64,000 nt of DNA, from the NCBI RefSeq assembly GCF_018139145.2, contig NC_059480.1, positions 9,672,428 to 9,736,427 on the forward strand, read 5' to 3'. Position numbers and translations under genes: made by a program. This DNA is from Gymnogyps californianus (Eukaryota; Chordata; Aves; Accipitriformes; Cathartidae). Positions within the stretch are counted from its first letter, which is position 1. Each line of letters starts with the position of its first letter. Of the stretch, positions 23,001-36,455 are shown one piece after another. The notes beneath the pieces were generated by a model, which was not told the DNA's origin, searched no databases, and saw only the letters and a program-made list of their open reading frames with translations.

Positions 23001-26000
23001 TCCAAGCTGTGTTTATGCATCTTCAGCATGGCTGTGTTTACTCTTTTAAATTGCAGATAAACTGCAAATTAAAGAAAACCCTGCGGTTTTTTTTTCTTCA
23101 GTTTAAGTGCATTCATCTCTGCTTCACTGTCCTGGCTTTGTCTTTCTTTGGTTTTGTTGGATATTTCACAAGAAAACTTGAATCAAAATTAAGACTTGCT
23201 CAAATTGATAGCAAGCCTTAGTATACACTTGGAAAAACAGCACTAGCAGACCAGCAGTAATTTAATTTGGAAGGAGGCTGGCAGGTCTGATCTTGACTGA
23301 ACACACAGAGTTTGCTAGTGTTGGGTTATTATTCTGCATTATGGCCTGGGAAGGTCCCAGGTGCAATTACAGCTCCTGGATGCAGGTCTCTGCACATGGG
23401 TAAGGATGGTGCTTAAACTCCAATACAAAGGTGAAGGAGAGGAATATTATTCCATTTCCCTGATAGTAAATTGCAAAAAACCCAAGGTAAATCTGCATAT
23501 TGATACAAAGTAATGTAGAGGTGGCTCTCAGGAGCTATTTGGCCTGGCCAAGTTAGGTCCAAACACCCATGTGATACCCCCTGCATGGGAGACGGGCTGG
23601 ACACCCCAGCAATGCTGCTGGTGGGACTTCCAGAAACCCTCAGCAGCGGTCAGACTCTTCCCCAGCTGAGATCAGTGGCAGCAGGATTAAGCCACTGCAG
23701 AGGACTTCTGAAAAACTCTGAAACACAGAGCAGCCCTCCTTCCCCTTCCAAAAACAATCATGGATTTGGGGAAGAAAAACCCAAAGCTTGACTGCCTTCC
23801 ATTACAGCACGATTGCTGTTTCTCTGCCGCACATCTTTGCCGCAGAAGCTGATGAGGGTATTAGCACCCGTTAACATCTCGTGGGAAACGAGCAGAACAG
23901 GGGGTTCCCAAATTTCCTTTGCTAGCTTACCACTGTTGGAAAGCATGGAGCCCTTCTTCCAGGCTACAGTCATAGACACAGGAGGTGGTATTTTGCTCCT
24001 CGAGTAGCGATCTTACATTTGTTTAAAAGCCTGCCTGCGGACACGCTGGAGGTCCCCAGCTGGGGCCACTCCAGAGCAGGGCGGGCACGGGTACCAGGCA
24101 TATGCTCTTTGGAGCCTGCTGAAGCCTTGTTCACAATAAAAAGCAAATGAGTGGGTGACAATTAAAGTGTTGCATATTTTTGCCTAAAAATAGCTCTCCC
24201 ACAATCTCACCCCATTTATTTCAGCACAGCACTGAACTGCCATTAATTTGCACTTACCAGAAAAAAGAAGGAATTATAATGTTTTACTTCTTTACATAAA
24301 TATTTTCTATTTTAGTACCTAACATTGTGGACTTCCTTTGCAGCCCAGCACAGAGGCCTCAGCAAAGGTTGACGGTACTTGCAATGGTAAAAATACATTT
24401 TCAAAACCATTTTTAGAAATCCCTGTCAGCATTTGGATATCTGCAGAGCTGTGAAAGTCCAGCTGCCCTGGAAGAGCTGACACCCAACGGGAGCTTCCCA
24501 GCAGCCAGCCCTGCAATTACGCAGGTTGGAGGCACAGGCCTTCACTGCTGGCATTGGGGGAGCCAGGGAAGAGCTCTGCCCGTCTCAGCCCATCAGTTTG
24601 CACTCTGATTAATCTTGCTGAGAAAAAAAAAAACCAACAGGGCTGAGAGGTGGAAAAGAATGGCAGAATCAGGGCTCTTTCTGCGCTTGAGTCAGGCAGG
24701 TCTTGAAGAGCTTTTAAGACTGAGAAGAGAACAGAGCTCAGCTTTGAACGCATAGGAAGCTGGAGATAAAGTCTGAACAGCCTTCTTTAAATCAAGAACT
24801 TCCTTTTCACCTCTGCTTTTGCTTTGTGTCAGGTACCACAGCCCTTCCCCCTTGCCTGCTCTTTGTGCACACCAACAGAGACCCCGCAGAGCTGAATTCT
24901 GTCCTGTCCTGCTTCCAGTGCCTTAAGGAGCCATGCCTGTGCCTGGGGACTAATCCTGCTCTGCATGATGGGAAGCAAGAGAATCAACGTTCAGGTGAGC
25001 AGGAGGTCCCACTCCCATCCCCACTGTGGGCTGCGCCCTCCCGAGCAGCCCCATGCTGGGGATCTGGCAACCTCATGGCCACTCAGCAGGTCAGACCCCT
25101 CTCTCATCTGGCCGAAAGCTACCCCACCACAAAATGCTTCGGAGTGACACTGGCAGGGATGGGGAGCGAGGGGAGCCAGCCCACCCCCTTCAGTCACAAC
25201 ATGCAGCTCTGCCAGACTAAGCAAATCCCTAAAGCACTCCCCGCTGCGTGAAATGCTGTAAGCCTGCTGTGAAGCCACCTCCTCGTGGGCACGGTACCCC
25301 ATACCCAAGACAATATCCACCACTCAGGCCGATAGCCGGCCAAAAGAAGAGTAGCAAAGCTTTGTCCAAGAAGGGACATTAGCTTTTCTTTCAACTGTTC
25401 ACTGAGAAAAGTTCGGAAACTGGTCCCCATAATGAGGTGGGTATTACATTTCTGTTGTTCTGCAGAGGCTTGTGAAAGCCAGGCACCACCTGGTACAGCA
25501 CTGCCTGCAGCAGTGGTTCCAGCAAGCAACTGGGGCCGTTTCTACTCTGACCATTTTTCCCACAGATACATTCATGAAACTACCTCTACTCAAAGCCCAT
25601 TGCTGGCCCTGCTCGTGCAGCCTGAACACTGCCCTGCTATTTTCAGTTGGGGCTTTCGATAACCCTTTTGCAGGATGAAGTTGCCATCTCTCAAGCACTT
25701 GCATCAGTAGCCTCTTCTGTTCATTATTAATCTCCAAAACATGACCCTAAAGAGGTACGGTTGGTTAAGTGAGAAAATCTGGTTTTTTCCAGCCACCCTG
25801 ATGGCACTATCATGCTCTGTTGTGATGGCCGTGACCATGTACATTACAGTGCCCATTAAATCTCCCCATTTGGGCTTATCTCCACTGGTGCGACTTGCCA
25901 GTGAGGCCGTTTGGTGCGTCACCCACCCCGTCTCACTCTCTCAGCTCCAGTCTGTTCCTCTGCTTCTCCATATGGCACAAACCAGGGCTGTGATGCTGAT

Positions 26001-26830
26001 TAGAAGAGCTTTAAAATTTATCTTGTTCGATTTACATCTTCAAAGGTCTCTGAAAAATGTAAATCTGTATTTTGGAAAAAAAAAAAAGTACATTTTTGAA
26101 CCAGCTCCTGTTTAAGCACATGCAACAAAAGGCATGGAAATGGAGGGCCAGACTGACCAGCAAGGTGTGGGAACCCATTTTCCCTCCCTTGGCGAGTGGC
26201 TGGGGCAGTCACCGGTGGTGCAGCAGGCAGCACTCCAGGCTTGGCTCTACCCAGTGACTACGGGCATGGTCCAAGCGAAGCACCAGGCTGTCAGCGTGGG
26301 GCCTGGGTAGCTCTGGCAGGAGTGGCATTTGCTTGGGTGGTTAGAGAGAGGAGCGAAAGGCTGATGAGATTAAATGCTGGGGGATGCCTGAGCAGCGGGC
26401 TGAGCCCACCTGGCCGTGCAGCTGCAGCGAGGGGAGAGGCTGGAGGAGTCCCCTACCTGTTTGAGACTGCTGTTGCTCCCTGGGCAATGCGAGTGCATTG
26501 TGGGCTTACTTATTGCCTGCATTTTGTGATGTGTCCCTGAGAAGATAAGTGACCTGTATAAATACAGATTAATACAGTCAAAAAGATTTGGATGCTTAAA
26601 TCAGTAGCTTTTAGAATGGATGGCTGCTGCAGGACCCCACTGCCTCAAAGAAGGGGGGGACGGGGATGCAGGAAAGAAAAGGCCATTCCCTGCCCATGCG
26701 TTCCCGTCAAACACACACAGTGCCTTTTATTTATTTATTTTGGAATGGCACTGGAGGACCACGAGACCAATAATGGACTATAAAGAGCTAAAACTGCTGA
26801 CCAGCGTTTAGCTGTATTTAATTAAAACTC
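23001..26830. other. Non-coding stretch
   Basis: No gene is recognised. The GC-rich part at 24.8-25.3 kb has overlapping open frames on both strands with no domain. A frame at 25741-26115 is open for 124 codons but is domainless and opposed by a minus-strand frame. Confidence 0.55.
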
Positions 26831-27048
26831 CGGTACGTGCACAGCGTTAGTGAGGCGTGCCCAGGGAGCGGTGCGCAGCGCTCCGACGGCCTCCCCACAA
26901 AGGGTCTTCTCGCACCCCACTGCCTCTTCCAGGTGGAGACCTCTGCGCAGGGAGCCTTCCCTCGGCCAGGAACTGCTGCCGGCGGTCAGTGGCCAGTCTC
27001 CCATCCCGGCAGGGCTGCATGCCCTTGCTGGTCCTGGCAAGTCCACCG
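26831..27048. promoter_or_regulatory. Small CpG-rich patch
   Basis: About 16 CpG dinucleotides were counted by eye in about 218 bases, ten of them in the first 85, abruptly following AT-rich sequence. Five overlapping frames are open on both strands, which is expected of GC-rich DNA and does not support a gene. It may be a small unmethylated CpG island, an orphan promoter, or a remnant. No TATA box or splice site is evident. Confidence 0.3.
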
Positions 27049-30000
27049 GAGGGGAACTCAGCCTTCAAATTAAAGATGCCCGGGAAAAGTAATATGAATA
27101 AACAACAAACTACCAACCGGCGGCATTTGCAGGTGCCCTAAAGGTGATACGGGATCTTTTATGTTCTTCTAAATTAGATTCACAGAAGTTCATTTGGTGA
27201 TGCCAATACTGCAGGTCCAGGAGCACTAAATCACCCTTTATGGGCGCATAAATACTTGTTTCATTCTCTGTCACATTTAGTATCAGCAATGATTTCACAC
27301 ACAGCTGTAGATCAGCTCCCTTTTGATCACAATCTGCCACCCTTTTCTAGCCATTCAAATTTATAGCAACATTAATAGTTCAAAAATAATAGTGTTTACT
27401 GTGTACTAGATTTCAATAAATTAGGAGGAAGCAACAGTTCCTAACAAAGACTCCAGAAAGCAACAAAGCTGGACTGAATTTAAGCTTTTTCACCCCAATT
27501 AACACATCCTTGTCTATTGGCAAAAAGTTTCCATTGCAGCTGTGAGAAAATAATTCCATGGATTATGTCACATCGATTCAAAGTGAAATTCAAAGCCAAA
27601 GAGAAAGCAGAAAAGCATTCCCTATGTTCTTACAGAAAACATCGCTGCTTCAATTAGGTGCTACAGATGCTTGGAGTAAACATATTTTCCACTGCTTTCT
27701 TAGAACCATACCCACTTAAATCTCCAGTATTCTTCTGCATGTTCATTTTTCATCCCAGTTTAATACCACGCCTCTGGGTGTTAGTGGTTAGGGGGATACT
27801 GCCAAGCAATGCAAGCCAAGAAAAGCTGGGATAAGAAGGGAAAATATGGCCTTTATATAGTAAATAAACTTTTCAGCCTTAATGTTATGGCTGCTGTCAG
27901 CATAACTCAGAGGGGAAAAAAAATAACCCAGTGCTAGCTGTACCTTTCATTTCTTGGACCATGTGAATGTCCAGTTCTCCAGTTTTCAATCTGCTCCCAA
28001 TCCAATGGAAATAACGCACACAACTGAGCATTCAAGCCTCTAATAAATCTCATCTTTGTGCAGAATCCCTGGGATTCAGAATGAAAACAAAACTAGATAA
28101 GACTTTTCAATATTTCAGTAAATACCAACTTTTTTCCAGTAAAAACTTGAGTTCTAGGGATCTAATATCTGTTGATATAACAAGCACATAGCAATAAGGT
28201 TAGAATTGAGACCTTGAGCATCTGTAAGTAGTACATGTGAACTGCACATAAATACATGTAACACCTGTATGGATCTCTTCAAAACAATAATAAAAGTTAG
28301 CAGCCTTGTTGCCAGAATAAACTGGAGGCCTCCCAAATATGAACACTCTGGAAGATAAAAACCTCCTCACCTAGAAAAGTCCTTCCCAGGAGTGCTGATG
28401 GTCGGGGTAGCCCAGAGGCGGTAATGCCGATGGAGACGCACCTTCCTCCCTGGCTGCAGCTTCACCTTCCCATAGCACCTCCGATGGGAAGCTGGAACCA
28501 CGTCTCTCCCGCTCACTGCTAGAGAGGATCCAACTTCTTAGTCCTCGCAGCACTCGTCTTGGTCCTACTTATGGAGCCAAGTCCCCCTGAACGTGCCGCC
28601 CTGTTCTCCACATACACCAACAGAAAATTTTCACCCTGAGTTACTATCGTGTATATCCTTCCCTTGCAAAGCATGGGCAGGGGAGAAAGAGGGGAAGACA
28701 TCACTGGGTTTATAGGTGTTATAAATCCAGCTTTAGAGCTAAAAAATCCTGGCAGATGGTACTCAACATCTGGGAGAATGTTAATACCCAGATATGAAAT
28801 TTGTTTTCTTTATTTCTCTTTATTGGGACCCTATTCAGTTACAGTGTGTTATAATAAGATCTATTTCCTAGGCTTGTCTCTTAAATTTAAATCTCAAAGC
28901 AATGTTTATAAACATTACAACCTATCAGTTATTACTGTAGTGCAGCACTGAATTCAGATCAGTGATGGTATGCATAAATATGTCACGCAGAAGTATATCT
29001 GCAACACTTAACCGAACAAACCTCTAAGAATTTTTTTGAAAAAGAGATGGCTGAGAAGGAATAAAAAATATATTATATTAGCATACCTCATGAAAACAAA
29101 TGGTTTGACCTTGTTGCAATAAACGTAGGAACAGCTCCATTAATCACGTAAAACCCCAAAATTATAAAGGTTCACTGTTTTGGGGGCAGGAACCATCTCT
29201 CTCTATTCCTCTTTCACCGCAGCAGGCACAGCAGGGAGCACGAGCCATGGCAAGCACTCCTAAGCCCTGCAATAACTCTGCATTACAGCCGTTCCCGAGA
29301 CACAGGCTCTGCCCGCCATCCCAGGGGAGCAGCACGGGAAGGCTGCCAAATCCGTGTTCCCTGAGCCTCTCCCAGCTGGTCACCAGGGAGCTGTGAGTGC
29401 TCCACTGGGGAGCAGACCTGAAGGTGACGCTGGGCTCCTGCCTGGAAAGCCCTGCCCACCCCAGCGCATCGGGGCTTGCTGGGGTGCAGCAGCACAGCAC
29501 GTTTCCCACCCATACCTTGCCCTTTCCTGTAATTAGCTCCATTTTCAGAGTAAGTGGGGAAATCTGGGTTTCCCTCTTCTGAGCACCGCTGCGGCTCCCT
29601 CCCAGCCCCCCAGGGATGCCATGCAGATTTTGCTTTTCATCAACCATGCAGGAAAACCACAGGTCCTCTCTGTTTAGGATAGCAGGTCAAGTCTGTTCCC
29701 AGCTGAAATACTGCAGGAGAAAACAACAATCAAAAGAAGGAGAGCTTCTTCTGAGCCCCAGCACTGCACCGAGAGCCCTCTGTGCCAGCTTTCCAGGGGC
29801 TGAGGGAAGTGAGCAGCTCCATTTAGCTTGCTAAATTAACAGCTAGGGTAGCAAGGTCTATCTACAACAGCTGTACACCTGAAAATCCTAGAAAATATTC
29901 CCATCAGAGGCATGGGAGTAAGAGACATGGAGACGTGCATGTTTTAAAGGCCGGATCTCTCCTTAACATCTCTCTCTTCTTCTGCCATAAACACAGGCGA

Positions 30001-33000
30001 GAGTAGACGGGCGAGGGGAGGATGCTGGTAAACACAACCTGCTGCAGAGCCTGTGGATAGTCCAGCTGTCACCAGAAACGTAGATGGAATGGGAATATTT
30101 TCTTCAAATCAAGTAAAATCTAATTGTAACAGTTTGTTTCCACAGCCCAAGCCCCTTCGCAGTGCACTAGCGGTTATTGCTCCAACCTCTCGCCTCCCTC
30201 ACCACTACATCCAGCTCCCAAGGTCGCTGTGGAGAGATGGCATCACTCCTGTGCACAGGCTGCCCAAGATGGTGCTCATCATGGAGAGGCTTCATGTTTC
30301 TTCCCTTCCCGCATCAATCATGGTGTATCCTGCAGGCCCTTCCTCCCCTTCCCCAGCCCGGCTGCTGGGCTGGCTCAGCCGCCCCCGCCTGCCTCACCCC
30401 ACCGCTCCAGGTAGTCTCCAGCTACGGCTTTTGGTTTTGGATGGCAGGGGCTAGTCACACACAGAAAGGCTAACGAAAAACGGGGCTGACATTCATTCCA
30501 AAGCATTTGGAAATCAAGTTGCTGCACCGTATATCTAATTTTGGACACCTCAGTTTGAAAGGGTTATTTTACCACGTTATTTCCTTATTCTACTGCTAAT
30601 TCACCAATATTAGAGTATTAACGCTTAAACCATAGAAAAAAAACAATCCCCAAAAGCAAAGATAATGATTCACCTTGCATAAAATGCTAGCAGGTTAGCT
30701 GGGGTATGGACTCTGCCAGTAGAGCCCTGGGTCTATTATCAGCATCTTGGTGAAGGATGAGTGCAGAACTACTCAAAGCCAGGCACTGACAGCAGCACAG
30801 CATCCAACAGCCTTCACCTGCTTGTAAGACACCTTCAGTGGCACCTTGGGTCAGGGGCATCTTTGCCTGTTACAAATTCCTCAAGTTAAGGAAAAAACTC
30901 TGCGGAAGAGCATATCTTTTACAAGTACTCTGTGAAAAAAAAAGGAAAAAAAAAGGATAGACTCATTCTCGGCCCCACCCTTACTTCAGCTCATCACAAA
31001 AAAGTATGTTTCTGCCCTTGTGTTATTGGCAGTAGCTTGAGATTTCCTTCCTGTCACCCCGTAACAGAGCGGTTCTCTCCTCACAGCAGCATCTGTCTTG
31101 CTTATTGTCAGCTCAGAAACTTTGCTGGGGATTCCCAGCATCAGATCCTGATGACCCCACCAGCCAGGTCTGGTGGAGAAATCTGCAGCCACCCAGAGTC
31201 ACACATCGGTGCTCTCTCAGGGGTGTTGCCATTCTGGAGGATGACGCAAGCTGCAATAAGCTAAACAAGATTTTTTACCTTCTGTATCCAGAATGGGACA
31301 TTTCTCTGCAGTGAGGTCAGGTGTTCTCCAGAAACTTTCCGCTACCTTTGGCCAACTAAATAGTTGCATGTGAGGAGAACAGAGAAAAGAGAAGTTCACT
31401 TTTGCAGACATTAGTATGGTCTGCAAGAAATGCATAAGCTGACGAGATAAAATGAGAGTGCTTTTAATAGCAAAACCATGTTTTCTTTGGCCTACATGCA
31501 ACCTAGAGTTTTCCAGGTGCTCAAGCTTAAACTAGTCATATAGATCTAGAGAGGCATTAATTATTTAACAGGCACAAAAGGAGGCCTGAGGAAATGATTC
31601 CTCCTTCCTCCTATTCAGTGCGTGGGTACAGCTAGCCCTGGCTCTTGGATCACAGGGGGATTTTTCATCTGCTCTGAAAGCCTGAGTTTTATTTTTCCCT
31701 TCATTTCCTTCCTGCTAAAGACCTCCTTGATGCACAAAGCCTTGACGTTTATCCATGCTCTCTTAGTAGGAGCGTAGCTCCAATTTGAAGTCAGCTGCTC
31801 AGGCCCCAAAGATGGACACTCACCCTCAGAGGTGCCGCTGGAGCCCACCAAATACTGATGCCAGCAGCTTCATGTTTCAGTTCTTTAGCTGGTTGTCAGA
31901 AGGGGTGCATGGGGTAGAACTGCTCATTTCTCAACACCAAGTAAATGCAGTCTGCCAGGAAGCTGGGAAGATGCCACAGGGACTAATGTACCGATGGCCT
32001 CACAAAGCTGCAGCATCTGTCCCGAAGAGTGAGATGATCTCCTTCCCTGCCACGCTGCCCATGCACCCAGACCCTGGCAGCCATGGGCTGGTCGTCCAAG
32101 TCATCCCTCTGGCCCTGCTGATTAGAAATACAAGCAATTCATCTCCTTCCTAAATTTACAGCAAATGCTTCCTGTTGGGGCAAACAAACTGCTCTGAGGG
32201 ATTGTCCTGGGAAATTAACAGCTATAACGATTTCCAGAAGCCAGTGACGGTGCACTCTGTTCCCAGGGCAGATGACTCAGTGGATTCATCTTGTCATGGT
32301 GTTTTTTTCTCAGCTTCGGACACCAGAGCCCCCAAAAGTACCTTTTGCCTTAGCTTTTGCTGCACAGCATCCTGGCTTTACAGCTGGTGTGAGACAGACA
32401 CTGCTGGGAAGGAGTGGGGGAGCTAATTCTTACTGCCTAGTGGAGTGAGAAGCACTCCCTCTACAAATACCAATAGTAAGTTGGTGTTGGCTTCTGCCAG
32501 GCTTTTACCATCACCACCGTCAGCCTTGTAGTGGGTGTTTCCCGACTATCACATTTAATGCTGGCTGCATTTTTTCACAAGAGTTTGTACAAGTTGGGAC
32601 TTCTTTAACTCAGTTAATTAAAAAAAAAAAAAGAAAGAAAAAACCAATCGATCAAAAATTATCCAGATGAGTCTTTTCTTACGCTCATTTTTTTAGGCTG
32701 TGTTGAGCAATATTTTCTCCACACTTAACTAGGGGGGAAACAATGTAGATTTGAGAAGGAGCCCTTACATCAAGCTAAGACATACTGCAAAACACAGGCT
32801 TTGGGAAAGAAAGGAGCTAAAGTAGGGCAGAATAAAACAGGCAAAAGGGACACATGTTCCTCATCTATCACATAATTTTATAAGATGCTGTAAGTGAAAT
32901 TAGTTTTAAGAGCTGGCTGCAACTGGTCTTCCTAAGGAATTTTCGAGAGAACTCAGTAGGGCCTCAGCTTTATGTTAATCCTCCATACAGAAACTTAGTT

Positions 33001-36000
33001 TATTTGCCATGCAAAAGGGTATTTGTACTCAGCACTTCATTTCTATTCAAACCTCCAAGTAGGGCGTGAGTGGAGTGATGCCGGGAGCCTTCTGTTTGCC
33101 CACTGGATCAAGTCTGGTTTATCTGTTATGACTCAGGTGTATGATTCCTACTAAGGCAAAATAATCCAACTACATGCTGTTATGCAGCTCCTCCAAGCTG
33201 TAGGGAACACCTTTCACAGTCGGTTCGGAATACCTCAGCGCTGCAAAGCCCCCAATGAATTCTCGCAATGTCTACGGCCAACAGAAAAACAGTCAAGAAG
33301 AACTACAGGAAAACAATGAAGAGTTGTTTCTTATTTTTAGCACTGGGCAGAAAAGCTCAATCTTTACCTATTGCCCAGCAGCAGCCCTGTGACACAGAAA
33401 ACAAGGTGGGATGCCAGTACTTGATCCCACACCTTTTCAAGCAAGCCAGTGATGTCCTGGTTCCTACACTCTTCCAGTCCAAAGTTTAGCACTTGCTTCT
33501 CACTTCTCCTATGCCCCTATTGCCTAACCACACAGCCCCACGATGCAGGGGAGCTGCTTTCCACCTCAACAGGGGACTGCAGCCAGCTGAGAGTCCCAGG
33601 CAAGACCATTTTCATGGGAGCATGCACACAGGTGGTGATTAAATACAGCTTATTGCTGTTATGCTCTGCAATGTGGAAACACTCTGTATGAGGTGAAGTC
33701 AGAGCTGTTGCTGTTGTCCTTAGCTAATGTATTGAACTGCTATATCTTTCAAATGCATTTATTCACTCTTCATTTAAAATAACAGTGCTTTCTTTAAGGC
33801 AGAGCTGATGACAGAAGAAGAACAATCTGCCCTGGCCACTTCTATTGCAGTCCTTGCAAAATATTTTGGCTCAGCCTTCGACTGTCTCTAGGGCCACTGT
33901 GTATCTGTACTATGAAGCCTCACTTACCAGACCTTAAGGTGGGCCATGGGTGACAGTTCAAGAATTGCCATTTTCTCCCATTTGAAACTCCATTTGGCTT
34001 TGTCCTAAACTGGAACACAAAAGGCCAAGTTTTTGCAACCTCCCTTGAAGTGCGGGAGCTCAGAGCGTTCTTGGCTCAAGTATTTCCTGTGGGGAATCAA
34101 CCACATGAACCTGCTCAGATGAGTGGCTGTGAAGCTGGGTTCAGAGGCCCCATGCTTCTTACTGCACGTGTGTGACGAACTACCCCACAGCGAGTTACAG
34201 TCACAAGACAGCGTTAAGCTACTGTGGTTTAGCCAGCACGCTGGCACAGAGCCACCGTTGTAAAAGCAGACAAGTATCAACATTTCATCAACTTTTCCCA
34301 GAGGAAATGTCTCCTCCTGATTTCCTTGATGGAGAACTGAATTCCCCTGCTCCCCCCCCAAATCAAGTATTGGATTTTTCTTTTTTAAAAAAAGAAACAT
34401 TACCTTTTACTGAAACTGCATGTTCCTCTCAAGAAATAGTGAGGGTAACCTCCCAACCAGCTCAACTTAAGCAATCTTCTGTACAGCATCTGCCACCAAG
34501 AGACACAGACTTTCCATTCAAGAGGTGTCTTCCCAGCCTGGTACACTACACCATGTTGCCTTATTATCATTAGAGCTTCAACTGAGAAAAAGCACGGGAA
34601 ACCTGTTATACAAGCACATGGGTATTTTGCTATAGCCAAGGAAGGTTCATGACCACATTCAGAACATGAAAGGTACAGGAGTTTCTCAGAATATGTGCTA
34701 AAACTTGTTAACAAAAAAAAAAACCAAACCTGAGTTTTGCTGTTTATTCAGTTTGGTTGCAAGAGACCAGATGTTTTCAGGCTGCTAGATAGAGAGTTCA
34801 ACAGCAAGTTCAGTTCAGTGTCAGCTATGAGTCTGAAATAACAGCCGTAAGGACATAAGTGCTATGTACAAGATGATCTCATTTTTCTAGATTAGGTGAT
34901 GACTTGAACACAAATACCTGCCACAGTTACAAGCAGATCTTTTGGAAGGATGGAAGGCAAAGTGAAGGAGATATGGTGCTTACTCAAATTGTACAAATGG
35001 TCCTTTTAATAAATTAACAGACTTGTAAGAAATATCTAATTAAAAGGCTGTTTATACAACAGCAGTTTAGGAAACTTGTAAGCTGGAAAAAACTGGAACA
35101 TTTGACAGGTATGATGATGACCTCCAGAGATCAGTGATGGATGCCGAGTCGTGGACATTTTGGCCAAAAAAAGGGTTCTTATCGATAACTCCTCTGGGAA
35201 GCCAGGGCCTATATACATCTATAAATCTATTTTGTTCTGCTACAGATCTTATCCTGCCAAGTGCATGAACGGGTAATTGCCAAACCTGTAGCCACCCAGA
35301 ACACAACACGTATTTTCAAAGAAAAGTGATTTTAGAAGAAGTAACAAGGGAGAACATAGTAAGTATCTCCTTTGTAGCAGGCTGCAGCAATGCCATAAAG
35401 CCTGGAAGTTGAGCTTTGCACTAAGAGATCTTTGATATATAAAAGCATAACACGGCAGAAAGCAAAACCCTCACAGATACGTACTCTTGGTAGTCATGTG
35501 TGGTGAAACCTGTGCTAGCTCGCGTGTAGCATGCAGAGCCCGCTCCGCCTGACTCTCTAGGACATTTCCTTGACCTACCCCTAAAAACTGAATGTGCAGA
35601 ACAATGGTTTTGCAATATGTTAGTTGTACTTATTAAAAAACTTTCCATAACACAAACAGATACCATCTTCTGTCATGGCCTAAAAAACACTTTAAACGAC
35701 AGTTTCCTCAAAAATCAAATGAAAATTTATGTCCAGCTGAAAGATGATGACAGACTTCAGCAGGATTAAGCAATTTCTCTCAGCATTTTTGTGGGTTTAA
35801 CTAAACCCAGAGATTACAAGCAGAAAGGAAAGAACCACCCCCAGATTTTCCATTTTCAAAAAAAAAACAAAACCAAAAACGAGAGAGAGTGAAGAAACAT
35901 TCTGAAAGAACTATAGAAAGTAAACAGGCTAGTTAGACATGACGTACCATAGCCTTGACCTCCCATCAACAACTCTGTTATTCCCATCCAAATCAATTGC

Positions 36001-36344
36001 TGATATGGTTTTCTTCTCACCCAGCAGCTCCAGCTGTTTCTGAATGTTTCTGCTTTCCAAGCTTGCAAAAGGATAGCACACACAGGGAATAAAGTAAAAC
36101 ACAGTAAAAAAACCAGTAAAACCTTTGGCTCTATGAGCACCAAGAGACTGACCAAAACTGCAGCACCTCTTCAACAAGTTGCTTCCAACAGCTTTTCAGT
36201 GCCAAGGCTGGCACAGGGCAATCCCGCGGGGAGGGCACAGCAGCTCCGCACCTCCGCCTGCCCTTAGAGCCAGGCTTAGGTGAAGCTGGGCAGGTACTGG
36301 CCCATCAGTCACCCTGTGAGAGAAACAGAAGTGGGGCAAGTATT
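27049..36344. other. Long non-coding stretch
   Basis: No gene is recognised across 9 kb. Longer frames (29162-29647 minus, 161 codons; 30053-30454 plus; 34005-34400 minus; 34172-34573 plus) lack domains and overlap one another on opposite strands. A-runs occur near 30930-30955 and 32620-32640. AT-rich enhancer-like texture is seen at 27.1-28.1 kb without a specific motif I would name. Confidence 0.6.
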
Positions 36345-36455
36345 ACAGATAAGCAGGCTGCTGCTCCAGAGCAATTCAGGGAAGTTGCAGTCATTGTGTC
36401 ACTCCTAGTCACAGAGGGGGAAAAGAAACCACATCCAGGTCTTACGAAGTCAGAT
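36345..36455 (-). repeat. Possible MIR-type SINE relic
   Basis: Inverted MIR-like phrases occur in order: 'attacagataagc', 'gggaagttgcagtcattgtgtcac', 'cctagtcacagagg' and 'catccaggtctta'. Similarity is weaker than for the other copies, so this is tentative. Confidence 0.35.

Noticed and set aside
27110..27340. 76-codon minus-strand frame with mixed, protein-like composition
   Set aside because: No domain or flanking splice sites recognised. The AT-rich texture is better explained as non-coding.
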